Source: Micromonospora costi
Lineage (GTDB): Bacteria > Actinomycetota > Actinomycetes > Mycobacteriales > Micromonosporaceae
Direction of reading: 5' to 3'
DNA length: 64,000 nt
NCBI RefSeq assembly: GCF_003626655.1
Contig: NZ_RBAN01000001.1
Coordinates: forward strand, 682,001-746,000
Each line of letters starts with the position of its first letter. Position 1 is the first letter of the stretch. Made by a program: the position numbers and the translations under genes. Below are positions 1 to 8,898 of this stretch, piece after piece. The notes under the pieces are model-generated. The model saw only the letters and a list, made by a program, of their open reading frames with translations, made no database searches and had not been told where the DNA came from.

Positions 1-301
1 CCACGTCCGCGTAGACGACATCGCGGATGTCCCGCAGCGACGGCTCGTAGCTGTGCGGGTCGGCGCCGTCCGGCACCAACGAGTTGACGGCCACCCGGCC
101 GCCGCCGACACGGCTCACCAGATCCCGCAGGATTCCGGTGGTCGTCACGACCTGGACCCGCTCGTCGTGCGCGCTCAACGCCGCCTCAGATCGGCACCCG
201 GCGGCCAGCAACGCGATCAGCAGCGGTAGCACCAGCAGCCGTAGCTGCCGGGCAGTCCGGTGAGCGCACACGCGAGTCACACCGGCGCCGACACCCGGCA
301 T
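1..301 (-). CDS. Metal (zinc-type) ABC transporter substrate-binding lipoprotein, partial
   Basis: Only the N-terminal 100 residues are inside the window; the gene runs off the left edge. The start ATG at 301 follows a GAGGG-type ribosome site. A signal peptide ends in the lipobox LLAAGC, so the protein is probably a membrane-anchored lipoprotein. The mature start reads VQVVTTTGILRDLV and then DGADPHSYEPS, the beginning of the TroA/ZnuA fold, in which the His of DPHSYEP is a metal ligand. In this family it captures Zn(II) or Mn(II) outside the membrane for an ABC importer, whose permease and ATPase should lie beyond the edge. A Zur-box palindrome at 376-396 makes zinc the likely metal. The neighbouring anchor-M genes suggest the 'anchored repeat' type of ABC system. 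Confidence 0.85.
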   Translation of the reverse strand, partial: MPGVGAGVTRVCAHRTARQLRLLVLPLLIALLAAGCRSEAALSAHDERVQVVTTTGILRDLVSRVGGGRVAVNSLVPDGADPHSYEPSLRDIRDVVYADV

Positions 302-375
302 CCGCACCCTTGCCCTCCCCGACATCGAGCCACGGGAGGCGATGCCATCGCCGTCCGGGGACACCGACCACAACA

Positions 376-396
376 TGAGAATGAGACCCATTATCA
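376..396 (-). promoter_or_regulatory. Zur box of the metal-binding lipoprotein gene
   Basis: An imperfect 21-bp palindrome, TGATAAT-N7-ATTCTCA on the minus strand, 75 bp upstream of the lipoprotein start and directly abutting the stop of the anchor-M gene at 397. The arms match the other Zur-type sites in this island (TGAnAAC/T...G/ATTnTCA). It would give the transporter its own zinc-repressed promoter although it follows other genes on the same strand. Confidence 0.65.
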
Positions 397-2016
397 CTAC
401 GGGGATCGCCGTGGGGCAGCCCCGCACCACAGCCGCCCCGAGCGACGGCGACGGCTCAGCAGCACCAGCAGGCCCCCGACGGCGACGAGGACGGCGCCGG
501 CCGCGACGGCCGTCAGCACCCACCCGGCGCCGGTGCGCGGTAGGGCTCCGCCTCCGCCCCGCGCCGCGCCGCCGCCGTCGTTCGCACCACCGTCAGCGCC
601 GCCGCCACTGTCGCTGCCGGAGCCGAAGCCGCTCTTCGGATCGGTGCTGTCGCCGACAGCGATGGTGAGCGTCCTCGTGTCGGTGACCGCCTTGCCCGCG
701 GTGGTGGTGCCACTCATCTGCACCGCGAGGCGATACAGGCCGGGTTTGCTGAAGGCCCAGTTGCCGTGAGCGTGGGTGTTGAGCGGGATGCTCAACTGCT
801 GGGGGAACGCCTTGGCGGAGTCGAAAAGCACGTCGGCCTTGCCGAACGAGCCGGTCAGAAACAGCGCGAACCGACCGGGCCCGTTGACTCCCCTCAACGT
901 CCACGTGACGTTGCCCTTGACACCCGACACGACGGACTCGTGCTGGGTGTTCCAGCCGGGCCAGACGATGCCCGACTGCTGCGACTGCGGGAGCAGCCAC
1001 AGGGTGTCGCCCGGTTTGCCGAGGAAGTCAGCACCGGCGGGCACCGTGATCTTCGCGTTGTCCCTCACCTGCAGGACCACGTCAGCGGTCTCGCGCCAGA
1101 CCGGAGGGCTGGTCCGGTCGTCCTTGATCCGGATCGTCCAGCCGTTCCCAGCCAGTTGCGGGCCCATGTCGACGTGCCCGTCGGCGATCACCTGTCGGAC
1201 GTCCGCAGAGGCGGTGGCCGCCTTCTCGGCTGGCGGTGCGGCTGCGGCGGGCTCCGGCGCCGCGACCGGCTGCGGCGCGGTGGGTGCGGCAAGGGCGTGC
1301 AGTTGCCCGGCGGGTCGCGGGGCCTGCTGGCGTGGAGCCGGTGGCGGCGCCTGCTCGCCCGGGCTGATCGTGGGGACGCGTACCCGGTACGTCGCCTCGC
1401 CGCTGGCCTCCTGGCCGGAACGCAGGGTGGCCGAGGCGGTCAGGGTGAGCCGGTAGTCGCCGGCCGCGTCGAAGGCCCAGACCACTGCTCCGGTACGCCT
1501 CCCGACCGGCAGCTGCGCCGTGCGCGGCAGGTTGGGACCGCTGCCGAACAGCACGGTCGCGGTCCCGAGACCGGACAGTGCGTAGGCGGTGAACGTCCCC
1601 GGTCCCTCGACCGAGCGCAGGGTGAGGGCCACCTTGTCATCGGTCACGGCGCCGGGGCGTATGCCGGTGGTGTCCAGGGCCGGGAACCGGGTGTCACCGG
1701 TGGACAGCGACCACACGGCGTGTCCCGGCGCTCCGAGGAAGGCGAATGCCTTGCCGGGCGGTACCCGGCCGGCCAGGCCGCCGTTCGGGCCGAGTATCAC
1801 CTCGGCCGGGTCGTGTCCGGCCGTACCGTCGGCCGCCTGGGCGGCATCCCGGACACGCAGCGACATCGAGTCACCGTCGAGCGCGACGGAGACCAGGTCC
1901 GCACCGGCCGCCGTGACCGGCGACGGTTCCGCTGCCGCCGGGGCGGCGCCTGCGGTCAGCGCCAGTACGGCTACGGCGAGACCGGCGGCACCGGCACGCA
2001 TGGTTCTCATCCTCAT
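397..2016 (-). CDS. Choice-of-anchor M surface protein with LPRTG sorting signal
   Basis: A 539-residue secreted wall protein. The start at 2016 (MRMRTMRAG) has GGGGAG 6 nt upstream; longer forms would run into the next intergenic space. A signal peptide ends near AAAAEPS. Two copies of the choice-of-anchor M (actinobacterial surface-anchored, TIGR03769-like) domain follow: residues about 30-200, degenerate, and about 255-450, canonical, with LWLLPQSQQSGIVWPGWNT and the histidine motif THAHGNWAF. A Ser/Gly-rich spacer leads to LPRTG (residues 492-496), a membrane helix and an Arg tail, a typical sortase substrate. Family members co-occur with zinc ABC transporters. The HxH motif could hold metal, but binding is inference. 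It lies downstream of the DUF916 and WxL-like genes on the same strand. Confidence 0.85.
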   Translation of the reverse strand: MRMRTMRAGAAGLAVAVLALTAGAAPAAAEPSPVTAAGADLVSVALDGDSMSLRVRDAAQAADGTAGHDPAEVILGPNGGLAGRVPPGKAFAFLGAPGHAVWSLSTGDTRFPALDTTGIRPGAVTDDKVALTLRSVEGPGTFTAYALSGLGTATVLFGSGPNLPRTAQLPVGRRTGAVVWAFDAAGDYRLTLTASATLRSGQEASGEATYRVRVPTISPGEQAPPPAPRQQAPRPAGQLHALAAPTAPQPVAAPEPAAAAPPAEKAATASADVRQVIADGHVDMGPQLAGNGWTIRIKDDRTSPPVWRETADVVLQVRDNAKITVPAGADFLGKPGDTLWLLPQSQQSGIVWPGWNTQHESVVSGVKGNVTWTLRGVNGPGRFALFLTGSFGKADVLFDSAKAFPQQLSIPLNTHAHGNWAFSKPGLYRLAVQMSGTTTAGKAVTDTRTLTIAVGDSTDPKSGFGSGSDSGGGADGGANDGGGAARGGGGALPRTGAGWVLTAVAAGAVLVAVGGLLVLLSRRRRSGRLWCGAAPRRSP

Positions 2017-2129
2017 TCGTTGCTCCCCAGGCAGCTTCGTCGTGGATCGTTCGAGTCGGGTCGCGGCGTCGGCGCCGCCCGACGCGAGCGGGAGGGTCGG
2101 CGCGGCTGCGGCCGTACGGCGTCGCCGTG

Positions 2130-3404
2130 TCACTGCTCGTCCTTTCCCGTGCGGTCGGTGTCCGGTTGTCGGTCGCGGCCCTGGTCGGAACGTCCGCGAT
2201 CCAGTTCCGCGCGGTCGGGGGTGATGCCGCCGTCCGGGCCGGCCGCGGGCTGCGCACGGGTCTCGGCGGGAACCGTGGCGGGCTGACCGTCGGTGGCCCG
2301 GCGCATCTCCACGCCGGCCTGCGCACGGCCCTCCTCCCGGGCGGCGGCCACCGCACGGGCGATCTGCCGCGCTCGCCGCCGTCTGGCCACGAGCAACGCC
2401 CAGGCGACGAGGGCGAGCAGGGTCAGCAGGACCAGCTGTGGCCAGGGCACCGCCCATATGGCGGCACGCGCCGTGTCGACCGCCGGCACCGGGTCGAGGG
2501 TCAGGCCGTCCACGGCGGTTGGGGTGGCGGCGGCGGTCGCGGTCAGCCGGAAGAGCGGTGGCACGCCCGTCATGCGTACGGTGGTGCTCAGTTCACCGCC
2601 GGGCAGGATCTCCGGTAGGGCCGCTGCGTCCACGGAACGCCGGGCGAGGCCGAACGGGCCGGTCATGCCGAGCGTGGGCCGCCCGGCGAGCCGCATGTTG
2701 CCGGTGTTGCGGAGGGTGAACGTGGCGGTGAGTGTGCCGCCGGCGAAGGGGTTGAGGGAGCCGGTGTGCCGCACGCGAAGGTCCTCGATGCTCAGCGCCG
2801 GTTGCACCTCACCGGTGACCCGCAGGTAGATCCGCGCGCCGACCCGATGTTCGACGGAGACCTGGTTGCCCTGCGCGTCCGCCGTCGTGGCGGCGAGCGC
2901 GGCGACGACGCCCCCGGCGTGATCCCCCGGCGTGGCGTTCGCTGGCACCGTGAGCGTGAACGGGACGTCCAGGCGGGATGTCGACGGGATGGTCAGGGTG
3001 GTGCGCGTGAAGCGGACCCACGCGCCGACGTCGGTGGGCTGTTGGCCGCCGGCCAGCAGGTCGAACCCGCCCTGGGTGGTGGTGAAGGCGTCGCTGGCGT
3101 AGAGACTCAGGGTGAGCGGACGCGTCGAGTGGTTGGTGACCGCGACGCGGTCGGTGAGGGAGGCGCCCGGGTCGAGCTTGTAGGTGAACGCCGCGCGACC
3201 GTTCGGGCCCTTCGCGCTTGACGGCGCCACTCCCCACGTCGCGGCCGGCGCCGTCGGGGCGGCGGACCTCGACGGTGATGTCGCGGGTGCTGTTGCAGGC
3301 ATGCTCGGCGCGGGCCTGATCGAGGCGGAAGCTGCCGGGGCCGCGACGATCGGGGGCAGGCCGAGCAGGGCGATGCCGATGGCGATGACGGCGAGCAGGC
3401 GCAT
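2130..3404 (-). CDS. DUF916 (WxL-interacting) membrane-anchored protein
   Basis: A 424-residue protein. The start at 3404 (MRLLAVIAIGIALLG) begins a signal peptide; the ribosome site is poor. After a Pro/Ala/Ser linker comes a DUF916-like region (about residues 55-300: TYKLDPGASLTDRVAVTNHS, then DVPFTLTVPANATPGDHAGG), which in Firmicutes is the peptidoglycan-binding part of proteins that partner WxL-domain proteins. A single membrane helix (about 320-345, WPQLVLLTLLALVAWALLV) and a charged cytoplasmic tail follow. The gene upstream (3532-5004) ends in a WxL-like domain, so the two probably form a pair on the cell surface. The gap between them is 127 bp with no visible terminator, consistent with one zinc-repressed transcript. 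Confidence 0.75.
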   Translation of the reverse strand: MRLLAVIAIGIALLGLPPIVAAPAASASIRPAPSMPATAPATSPSRSAAPTAPAATWGVAPSSAKGPNGRAAFTYKLDPGASLTDRVAVTNHSTRPLTLSLYASDAFTTTQGGFDLLAGGQQPTDVGAWVRFTRTTLTIPSTSRLDVPFTLTVPANATPGDHAGGVVAALAATTADAQGNQVSVEHRVGARIYLRVTGEVQPALSIEDLRVRHTGSLNPFAGGTLTATFTLRNTGNMRLAGRPTLGMTGPFGLARRSVDAAALPEILPGGELSTTVRMTGVPPLFRLTATAAATPTAVDGLTLDPVPAVDTARAAIWAVPWPQLVLLTLLALVAWALLVARRRRARQIARAVAAAREEGRAQAGVEMRRATDGQPATVPAETRAQPAAGPDGGITPDRAELDRGRSDQGRDRQPDTDRTGKDEQ

Positions 3405-3531
3405 GGCGCAGGCGGTGTCCGTTCCTGAGGGTGCGAGGGGAGCGGGGTGGGCGGGTCGCGGCAACGGCTCGCCCACCCCGCGACGTCCGGGTGGCCGGAT
3501 CAGATCCGGGCCGCCGGACGGGTCCGGGCGA

Positions 3532-5004
3532 TCAGATCGCGGTGAGGGTGAGAGTGGCGCGGTAGGTGCCCGCTGGCGTCTCGGTGGGCAGGCTCAGCCG
3601 CAGTCCCGCGCCCAGCTGTGCGGTGCCCCGCCCGGCGCCGCTCGCCGCCGAGCCCAGCGCCGCGCTGTTGCCGAGGCCGCCGCCGGTCCCCACCGAGTAC
3701 GGCGCGACCTCCGGACCGGCGACCACGCCCTGACCGGGGCCCTGGGCGATCACCCGCGGGCTCCAGCCGAGGTATCCGGCGCTGAACGTGGCACCGTCCG
3801 GGCCGGTGAAGTCCGCCGGGACCTGCCCGGAGGCACTCCAGCCCGGCTGACCGGCGCGGGTGTCGGTCACCGTGACCGGCCGGAGCTCGCCGGTGCTCTC
3901 CCACCGGTCACCGGCGGGGTTGAGCTGCGCGGGTGGCAGCACCACGGCCCGGTCGTCCGGGTTGACACTGATCACGAGCGAGCCCTGCGTCTCGTCGATC
4001 GATGCCGTGATCGACTGGGACGCGCCGGGGTTCTCCGGCGGGAACGCCACCCAGAGGGTCGCCGGTTCGCTCGTCGCGACCACCGCGTGATCGTCGTCGT
4101 AGAGCTTGACCACATACTCGCAGGCGTTCAGCTGCCGGGTCGCGGTGAAGGAGTAGCTCGCGCCCACCTCACCCGGGATGATCGTCCAGTCGTCCGTGCC
4201 GGGGCACCTGCTGAACCAGTGGTAATGGTCCCGCTCGGACTGCGGCGTCTGCACGGCGTTGAGCGTCACCGTGTCGTTGGGCTGGTACTCGTCGGCCATG
4301 CCGCTGATCGACAGGCCGACCTCTGGTCCGCCGCCGGAAAGCTCTCCGACGACGAACGAGTAGTCGACCGGTCCCGTGCTGACCGTCGTGCCGTCGGTCA
4401 GGGTGGCGTCGGCCTGGAACTTCAGGGTGTAGCTGCCCAACGCGCTGAACGCCCAGTTCGAGTGCGCGTGGGTGTGTACCGGCACGTCGATCGCGTCCGG
4501 CAGCCCGTCGTCACCGCGGAACTTGATGATCGGACCACCGAACGCGTCCTGGGTGAACAGCGTGACCGTGCCCGGTCCCTGCACATCGACCAGGCTCAGC
4601 CGCACCTTGTCCCCCGCGAACACGCCCGAGTCAAGCGTCGTGGTGTTCCAGCCGGGCCAGAGCAGATCCGGGTCCTGTGTCATCGGGAGCAACCAGACCT
4701 GGCTCCCCGCCGGCCCGAGGAACGCGAACCGGGGATCATCCGGTACGGCCATCGCCGCCTCCGGAAGAACCTGGAACGTCACGTCCGCCGGGTCCCGCGT
4801 CACCGACGGGCTGACCGTGTCGTCGTGGACCTTCAACGACAGCGCGCCACCTTCGTAGTGCACGTCGACCGCGTCGGTGTGCCCCTTGGACAACACCACC
4901 CCTTCTGCGGCCGACGCGACGGCGGGCGCCAGCACCGCGCCGGCGACCACCACCGCACCGGCCACCAGGGCCGCGAAACCGCGAGCCCTCAGCGTCGCAT
5001 TCAT
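3532..5004 (-). CDS. Choice-of-anchor M protein with WxL-like C-terminal domain
   Basis: A 490-residue secreted protein. The start at 5004 sits just after GGGGAGG. The signal peptide ends around ASAAEG. Residues about 33-215 are a choice-of-anchor M domain with VWLLPMTQDPDLLWPGWNT and the HTHAHSNWAF motif. An Ig/PKD-like middle section with a CPGTDDW/CEY cysteine pair follows. The last 140 residues resemble a WxL domain: LRPVTVTDTRAGQPGW, the second Trp motif AGYLGWSP, and the closing strand YRATLTLTAI. WxL domains attach non-covalently to peptidoglycan, and the DUF916 partner is the next gene. It lies 95 bp downstream of rpsN in the same direction, so it may be read from the Zur-controlled rpmB promoter. 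Confidence 0.8.
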   Translation of the reverse strand: MNATLRARGFAALVAGAVVVAGAVLAPAVASAAEGVVLSKGHTDAVDVHYEGGALSLKVHDDTVSPSVTRDPADVTFQVLPEAAMAVPDDPRFAFLGPAGSQVWLLPMTQDPDLLWPGWNTTTLDSGVFAGDKVRLSLVDVQGPGTVTLFTQDAFGGPIIKFRGDDGLPDAIDVPVHTHAHSNWAFSALGSYTLKFQADATLTDGTTVSTGPVDYSFVVGELSGGGPEVGLSISGMADEYQPNDTVTLNAVQTPQSERDHYHWFSRCPGTDDWTIIPGEVGASYSFTATRQLNACEYVVKLYDDDHAVVATSEPATLWVAFPPENPGASQSITASIDETQGSLVISVNPDDRAVVLPPAQLNPAGDRWESTGELRPVTVTDTRAGQPGWSASGQVPADFTGPDGATFSAGYLGWSPRVIAQGPGQGVVAGPEVAPYSVGTGGGLGNSAALGSAASGAGRGTAQLGAGLRLSLPTETPAGTYRATLTLTAI

Positions 5005-5098
5005 ACCTCCCCTTTCACACCGCACGCCCCTGCGCGCGGTGGTGCATGTGGTGCCCCCTGCTCGGGCACCTGGTCGCCGTGCGCGTCAACCGCCCCCG

Positions 5099-5404
5099 TC
5101 ACCTGGAGGCTTTGCGGACTCCGGGCAGCTCGCCACGCAGGGCCAGCTCCCGGAACCGCACCCTGGACAGCCCGAAACGGGTGAGCACGCCACGTGGACG
5201 GCCGTCGATCTGGTCGCGGGAACGCAGGCGGGCCGGGCTCGAGTCGCGCGGCAGCCGGCTGAGTCGGCGGACCGCGTCGGCGCAAACCGCGGGATCCGTG
5301 TCGGAACGACCGATCAGGCGCTTCAGCTCCGCTCTCGCCGCCGCATGCCGCGCCACGAGCGCCTCGCGACGCGCCTGCCGGTTGCCGAGACTCTTGCGCG
5401 CCAT
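5099..5404 (-). CDS. rpsN: 30S ribosomal protein S14, zinc-independent paralogue
   Basis: A 101-residue S14 of the long form ([15 protein letters not shown] ... [25 protein letters not shown]). The short zinc form has 61 residues with two CxxC pairs; here only one cysteine is visible (about position 41), so it cannot hold the structural zinc. Paralogues of this kind replace the zinc form when zinc is scarce and free metal from ribosomes. Its ATG overlaps the rpmG stop (ATGA at 5401-5404), so the three ribosomal genes are translationally coupled behind the Zur box at 5842-5856. Confidence 0.95.
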   Translation of the reverse strand: MARKSLGNRQARREALVARHAAARAELKRLIGRSDTDPAVCADAVRRLSRLPRDSSPARLRSRDQIDGRPRGVLTRFGLSRVRFRELALRGELPGVRKASR

Positions 5405-5571
5405 CAGCGCGCCTCGCGGAACTCGACGTGACGCCGAACGATCGGGTCGTACTTGCGCAGGACCAGCCGATCGGGATCGTTGCGCCGGTTCTTGCGGGTC
5501 ACATAGGTGTAGCCGGTTCCCGCGGTGCTGCGTAGCCGCACGATCGGGCGTACGTCGGTCTGGCGGGCCAT
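5404..5571 (-). CDS. rpmG: 50S ribosomal protein L33, zinc-independent paralogue
   Basis: A 55-residue protein ([20 protein letters not shown] ... [17 protein letters not shown]) with the L33 fold but no cysteine at all, in contrast to the four-cysteine zinc form. It starts inside the stop of rpmB (ATGA at 5568-5571) and ends inside the start of rpsN. It belongs to the C-minus ribosomal set that replaces zinc proteins under starvation; its position in the operon and the upstream Zur box support that role. Confidence 0.95.
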   Translation of the reverse strand: MARQTDVRPIVRLRSTAGTGYTYVTRKNRRNDPDRLVLRKYDPIVRRHVEFREAR

Positions 5572-5807
5572 CAGACCTTCACTCCCCGACCCCGCAGCTC
5601 CGCGAACACCTTCTCGATCCCCTTGCGGTCCACGGTCCTCAGCGCCCTCGCCGTGAGGGTGAGGCTCACCCACCGCCGCTCGGACGGCAGCCAGTAACGG
5701 TGGTTCTGCAGGTTCGGGTTCCAACGACGCCGAGTGCGCCGGTGGGAATGGGACACGGCGTTGCCGAAACTCGGCTGCGCGCCGGTGACGTCACAACGTC
5801 TGGACAC
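5571..5807 (-). CDS. rpmB: 50S ribosomal protein L28, zinc-independent paralogue
   Basis: A 78-residue L28 ([20 protein letters not shown] ... LNPNLQ-type core, then [19 protein letters not shown]). Only the single Cys at position 5 is present where the zinc form has a CxxC pair. Translation starts at GTG 5807, about 10 nt after GAGGAGGAA. It is first of a tight rpmB-rpmG-rpsN operon whose genes overlap by ATGA. The Zur box at 5842-5856 lies 35 bp upstream, so zinc-loaded Zur should block it. Confidence 0.95.
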   Translation of the reverse strand: MSRRCDVTGAQPSFGNAVSHSHRRTRRRWNPNLQNHRYWLPSERRWVSLTLTARALRTVDRKGIEKVFAELRGRGVKV

Positions 5808-5841
5808 AGTGACCGTTCCTCCTCATGGGGCAAGACGATAA

Positions 5842-5856
5842 CGACAACGGTTTTCA
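5842..5856 (-). promoter_or_regulatory. Zur box of the rpmB-rpmG-rpsN operon
   Basis: On the minus strand the site reads TGAAAACCGTTGTCG, a 7-1-7 palindrome of the Zur type, followed by a second overlapping half site (GTTATCG). It lies 35 bp before the rpmB start and 150 bp from the second site at 6008-6022 that faces the opposite gene, so the 235-bp gap holds two back-to-back zinc-controlled promoters. Confidence 0.75.
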
Positions 5857-6007
5857 GTTTTACATCACCCGTTCGGCCAGACCCGCGCCGGGGGTTGCGA
5901 ACGATCTCCACCGAGCGGTGACGGTGAGCACCTCATCGACGTGCGGCGACCGACCCATGCTCGACCGCGGACCACCGCTCGCGTCGACAGCCTGCGTCTG
6001 TTTAGAA

Positions 6008-6022
6008 TGACAATCGTTTTCA
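6008..6022 (+). promoter_or_regulatory. Zur box of the mrf-rpmE2 operon
   Basis: TGACAATCGTTTTCA, the best 7-1-7 Zur palindrome in the window, preceded by a -10-like TAGAAT (6003-6008). It lies 20 bp before the start of the MRF-like gene. Confidence 0.8.
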
Positions 6023-6042
6023 GTTACGTCGAGAGGAACACC

Positions 6043-7338
6043 ATGTCGTCGTCACCACAGGCTCCGGCCCCCGCCGTGGCAGCCGACGCCGATACCCGCC
6101 CGTCGCTGACCGTGTTGTCGGGGTTCTGGCCGGCGGCGACCTTCGCCATCGCCCGCGCACTGCTCGCCGCCGACCCGTCGCTGCTGCTGCTACGCCACGA
6201 CCTCACCGGGATCCGCGACGGGGTCATCCGCCGGGTGGTCCGCTCCGCCGCGGGCATCGTCGAGGACGAGCAGGTCAACCTGCGGCACGGATGCGTCTCG
6301 TGCACACTGCGGGAGGACGTGCTGCCCACCCTCGTCCGACTCACCCGCAGCAACCCCGGCCGTGACCTGGTGCTCATGCTGCCCGAAGTCGTGGAACCTG
6401 AAGCGGTCGCGGCCGCCTGCACCTCCTGCCTGGTCGACGGCGCCCCGATCACCGACCTGATCCGCGTCGACTCGTACGTCACCGTCCTCGACGCCGAACA
6501 CCTGCTCGATGCCCTCGCCAGCACCGACGACCTCACCGCGCTCGGCATCCAGGCCGCCGACGATGACCACCGGGCGCTCGCGGACGTCGTGGTGCGGCAG
6601 ATCGAGTACGCCGACACCCTGGTCCTGTGGGGGCAATCCCGCGAGGGTGCCTTCGACACCAGCAGGTTGACAGTGCTGCTGGAGCGAATGGCCCCGTGGG
6701 CGGCGCACTTCCGGATCGATGGCGAACTCGTCGATGCCGACGCGCTCACCCGCCAGCTACGCCACACCCACCGGCACCGACCGGAGACCCCTGGGGTGCT
6801 CGCCCGGGGCCTGCAGGGATACGCCCTGGGTACGCACGAGCCGGAGGCCGACTGCGGGGTGGTGTCCACCGTCTTCCGCGCCCGCCGTCCCTTCCACCCC
6901 CAGCGGTTGCACGATGTCCTGGAGCACCTCAACGCCGAGGTGATCCGCTCTCGCGGCCATCTCTGGCTCGCCAGCCAGCCGGACACCGTCGTCGCGTGGG
7001 AGTTCGCCGGTGGCGGACTGGCGATGGGATCCCTCGGACACTGGCTGGTCAGCCTTCCCGAGGACCGGTGGGAGCACGTCTGCGACCAGCGTCGGCTCGC
7101 CGCCGCCCTGGAGTGGGATCCCTACTACGGCGACCGGCACCAGCATCTTGTCTTCATCGGCCTCGACGTCGACCCCGTCGCGCTGCAGCGCACCCTCACC
7201 GCCTGCCTGCTCACCGACGCCGAACTTGCCGACGGCGAGGAGACGTGGCGCAGCTACCCCGACCCGTTCGCCGGCTGCTTCCCCCTCACGGCGGAAGAAC
7301 TGATCGACACTGACACCGAAGGAGCTCAGCCCGCATGA
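6043..7338 (+). CDS. MRF-like CobW-family protein (ribosome hibernation factor recruiter)
   Basis: A 431-residue relative of CobW/COG0523. The start at 6043 follows GAGAGGAAC. The usual P-loop GFLGAGKTS is replaced by GFWPAATFA (residues 27-35), and the NKxD signature by WGQS, so GTP binding is doubtful. The metal-type motif is CVSC (84-87) in [11 protein letters not shown]. The C-terminal CobW domain is complete ([12 protein letters not shown] ... GHLWLASQP ... CLLTDAEL). In mycobacteria a protein of this style, MRF, is encoded in the C-minus ribosomal operon and recruits the hibernation factor MPY to ribosomes under zinc starvation; the HGCVSCT region and the context match that. The stop overlaps the rpmE2 start (ATGA). 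Confidence 0.75.
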   Translation: MSSSPQAPAPAVAADADTRPSLTVLSGFWPAATFAIARALLAADPSLLLLRHDLTGIRDGVIRRVVRSAAGIVEDEQVNLRHGCVSCTLREDVLPTLVRLTRSNPGRDLVLMLPEVVEPEAVAAACTSCLVDGAPITDLIRVDSYVTVLDAEHLLDALASTDDLTALGIQAADDDHRALADVVVRQIEYADTLVLWGQSREGAFDTSRLTVLLERMAPWAAHFRIDGELVDADALTRQLRHTHRHRPETPGVLARGLQGYALGTHEPEADCGVVSTVFRARRPFHPQRLHDVLEHLNAEVIRSRGHLWLASQPDTVVAWEFAGGGLAMGSLGHWLVSLPEDRWEHVCDQRRLAAALEWDPYYGDRHQHLVFIGLDVDPVALQRTLTACLLTDAELADGEETWRSYPDPFAGCFPLTAEELIDTDTEGAQPA

Positions 7339-7586
7339 AGCCTGGAATCCACCCCGAGTACCGGCCTGTCGTCTACCGCGACAGGGGCGCCGACTTCGCC
7401 TTCCTCACCCGATCGACCGCCACCAGCGACCAGACCATCGAGTGGACCGACGGCAACACCTACCCCGTCATCGACGTCCAGATCTCCTCCGCGAGTCACC
7501 CCTTCTGGACGGGCAAGCAGCGCCTGCTCGACACCGCCGGTCGGGTCGAGAAGTTCCGCAACAGGTACGCCCGGCCCGGTCGCTGA
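7335..7586 (+). CDS. rpmE2: 50S ribosomal protein L31 type B (zinc-independent)
   Basis: An 83-residue type B L31 ([20 protein letters not shown] ... [20 protein letters not shown]). It lacks the CxxC and extra Cys of the zinc-binding L31 and has the longer B-form C-terminus. It overlaps the MRF-like gene by 4 nt (ATGA) and is followed by a strong hairpin at 7595-7627. It is part of the Zur-controlled replacement set. Confidence 0.95.
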   Translation: MKPGIHPEYRPVVYRDRGADFAFLTRSTATSDQTIEWTDGNTYPVIDVQISSASHPFWTGKQRLLDTAGRVEKFRNRYARPGR

Positions 7587-7594
7587 CGATCGAT

Positions 7595-7627
7595 CGTGAG
7601 CTGGCCGGCCGGGCCGGCCAGCTCACG
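7595..7627. terminator. Bidirectional hairpin between rpmE2 and the CobW gene
   Basis: A perfect 16-bp inverted repeat around one central base (CGTGAGCTGGCCGGCC and its complement), between two convergent genes. No T-run follows, as is usual at this GC content. Confidence 0.75.
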
Positions 7628-7662
7628 GTCGACGCCGGTTGAGCACTGCCAGGGTTACCGGG

Positions 7663-8898
7663 TCAGGACGTGGCGCTGGCGACCACAGGCCCATGCTCAT
7701 GCGGGTCGCCGAGATCCCACTCCGGGAACGGATCCGGCAGTTGTCGCCAGGCATCGCGGCCGGCAGCGATCTCCGCGTCGGTGAGCAGGCACCGGTGCAG
7801 TGCCGCACGGAGGCCATCGGCGTCAAGGTCGACCCCGATGAGCACGAGCTCCTGCTGTCGGTCGCCGAAGTCCGGATGCCAGCGGGCGCGCAGATCCTCG
7901 CGTTCCTGCGGGTCGTCCGGCCATTCGCCGGACTCGGCCACGGGAACGCCCATCGGGTCGCACCGGCCCGACGGGCCAGCCTGTGACCACAGCGCCTGCA
8001 CGCCCGGGCGGCTCGCGAGCCAGAGAAAGCCCTTGGAGCGGACGACGCCGAACTCCTCCAGCCGGCCGGTGAGCAGGTCCCACAGTCGCCGAGGGTGGAA
8101 TGGTCGAGGGTCGCGGAAGACGATGCTGGAGATGCCGTACTCGATCGTCTCCGGAACGTGCTCGCCGTTGAGCTCCGCGACCCAGCCCGGGGCGGATTCG
8201 GCACGGTCGAGGTCGAAGCGGCCGGTGTGCAGGATCTCCGCCGGGGGCACTTCGCCGTACGTGGCCCGGATCCGGCGGGCACCCGGGTTCAGCCGGGTGA
8301 TCAGCGCCTCGACCCTCTCCAGATCCTCGGCGCCCACGAGGTCGGTCTTGTTGACCACGATGACGTCGGCGAACTCGATCTGGTCGACCAGCAGGTCGGC
8401 AATGGTGCGGTCGTCACCGTCGTAGGCCGACAGCCCTCGGTCTTCCAGCGACTCTCCCGCCTTGATCTGTGCCAGCACACCGGCGGCGTCCACGACGGTG
8501 ACGGTGGTGTCGAGCCGGGCGAGGTCATCGAGCACCTGCCCGTCCTCCACTCCGAAGGCGAAGGTGGCGGCCACCGGCATCGGCTCGGAAATGCCGCTGG
8601 ACTCGATCAGGAGGTAGTCGAAGCGGCCCAGACGGGCCAGCCGGACGACCTCGTCCAACAGGTCGTCGCGCAGGGTGCAGCAGATACAGCCGTTGGTCAG
8701 CTCGACCAGCCGCTCCTGCGTCCGTGACAGCGCACCACCGTCGCGGACCAACGAGGCATCGATGTTGACCTCGCTCATGTCGTTGACGATCACCGCCACG
8801 CGCAGCCCGTCGCGGTTGGCGAGAACGTGGTTGAGCAGGCTGGTCTTGCCGGCGCCGAGAAAGCCGGAGAGCACCGTGACCGGCAGTCGCCGGGTCAC
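7663..8898 (-). CDS. CobW/COG0523 GTPase, zinc metallochaperone (ZNG1/YciC-like)
   Basis: A 411-residue P-loop GTPase. GTG at 8898 overlaps the rpmF stop (GTGA), so the two are coupled. Visible motifs: Walker [10 protein letters not shown] (12-20), the metal motif GCICC (70-74), [13 protein letters not shown], and a C-terminal CobW domain ([12 protein letters not shown]). GCxCC GTPases of this family insert zinc or another metal into client proteins; Zur-controlled members act in zinc starvation. The tail [10 protein letters not shown] may add ligands. Unlike the MRF-like protein next door it keeps all nucleotide-binding motifs, so the island has one active and one degenerate CobW relative. 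Confidence 0.9.
   Translation of the reverse strand: MTRRLPVTVLSGFLGAGKTSLLNHVLANRDGLRVAVIVNDMSEVNIDASLVRDGGALSRTQERLVELTNGCICCTLRDDLLDEVVRLARLGRFDYLLIESSGISEPMPVAATFAFGVEDGQVLDDLARLDTTVTVVDAAGVLAQIKAGESLEDRGLSAYDGDDRTIADLLVDQIEFADVIVVNKTDLVGAEDLERVEALITRLNPGARRIRATYGEVPPAEILHTGRFDLDRAESAPGWVAELNGEHVPETIEYGISSIVFRDPRPFHPRRLWDLLTGRLEEFGVVRSKGFLWLASRPGVQALWSQAGPSGRCDPMGVPVAESGEWPDDPQEREDLRARWHPDFGDRQQELVLIGVDLDADGLRAALHRCLLTDAEIAAGRDAWRQLPDPFPEWDLGDPHEHGPVVASATS

Noticed and set aside
5005..5098. Extra small ribosomal gene (L36 type) between rpsN and the anchor-M gene
   Set aside because: No frame there encodes the short basic CxxC or C-minus L36 sequence.
3184..5184. 666-codon plus-strand frame
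   Set aside because: Antisense to the anchor-M and DUF916 genes, His/Arg/Gly-rich composition and no domain.
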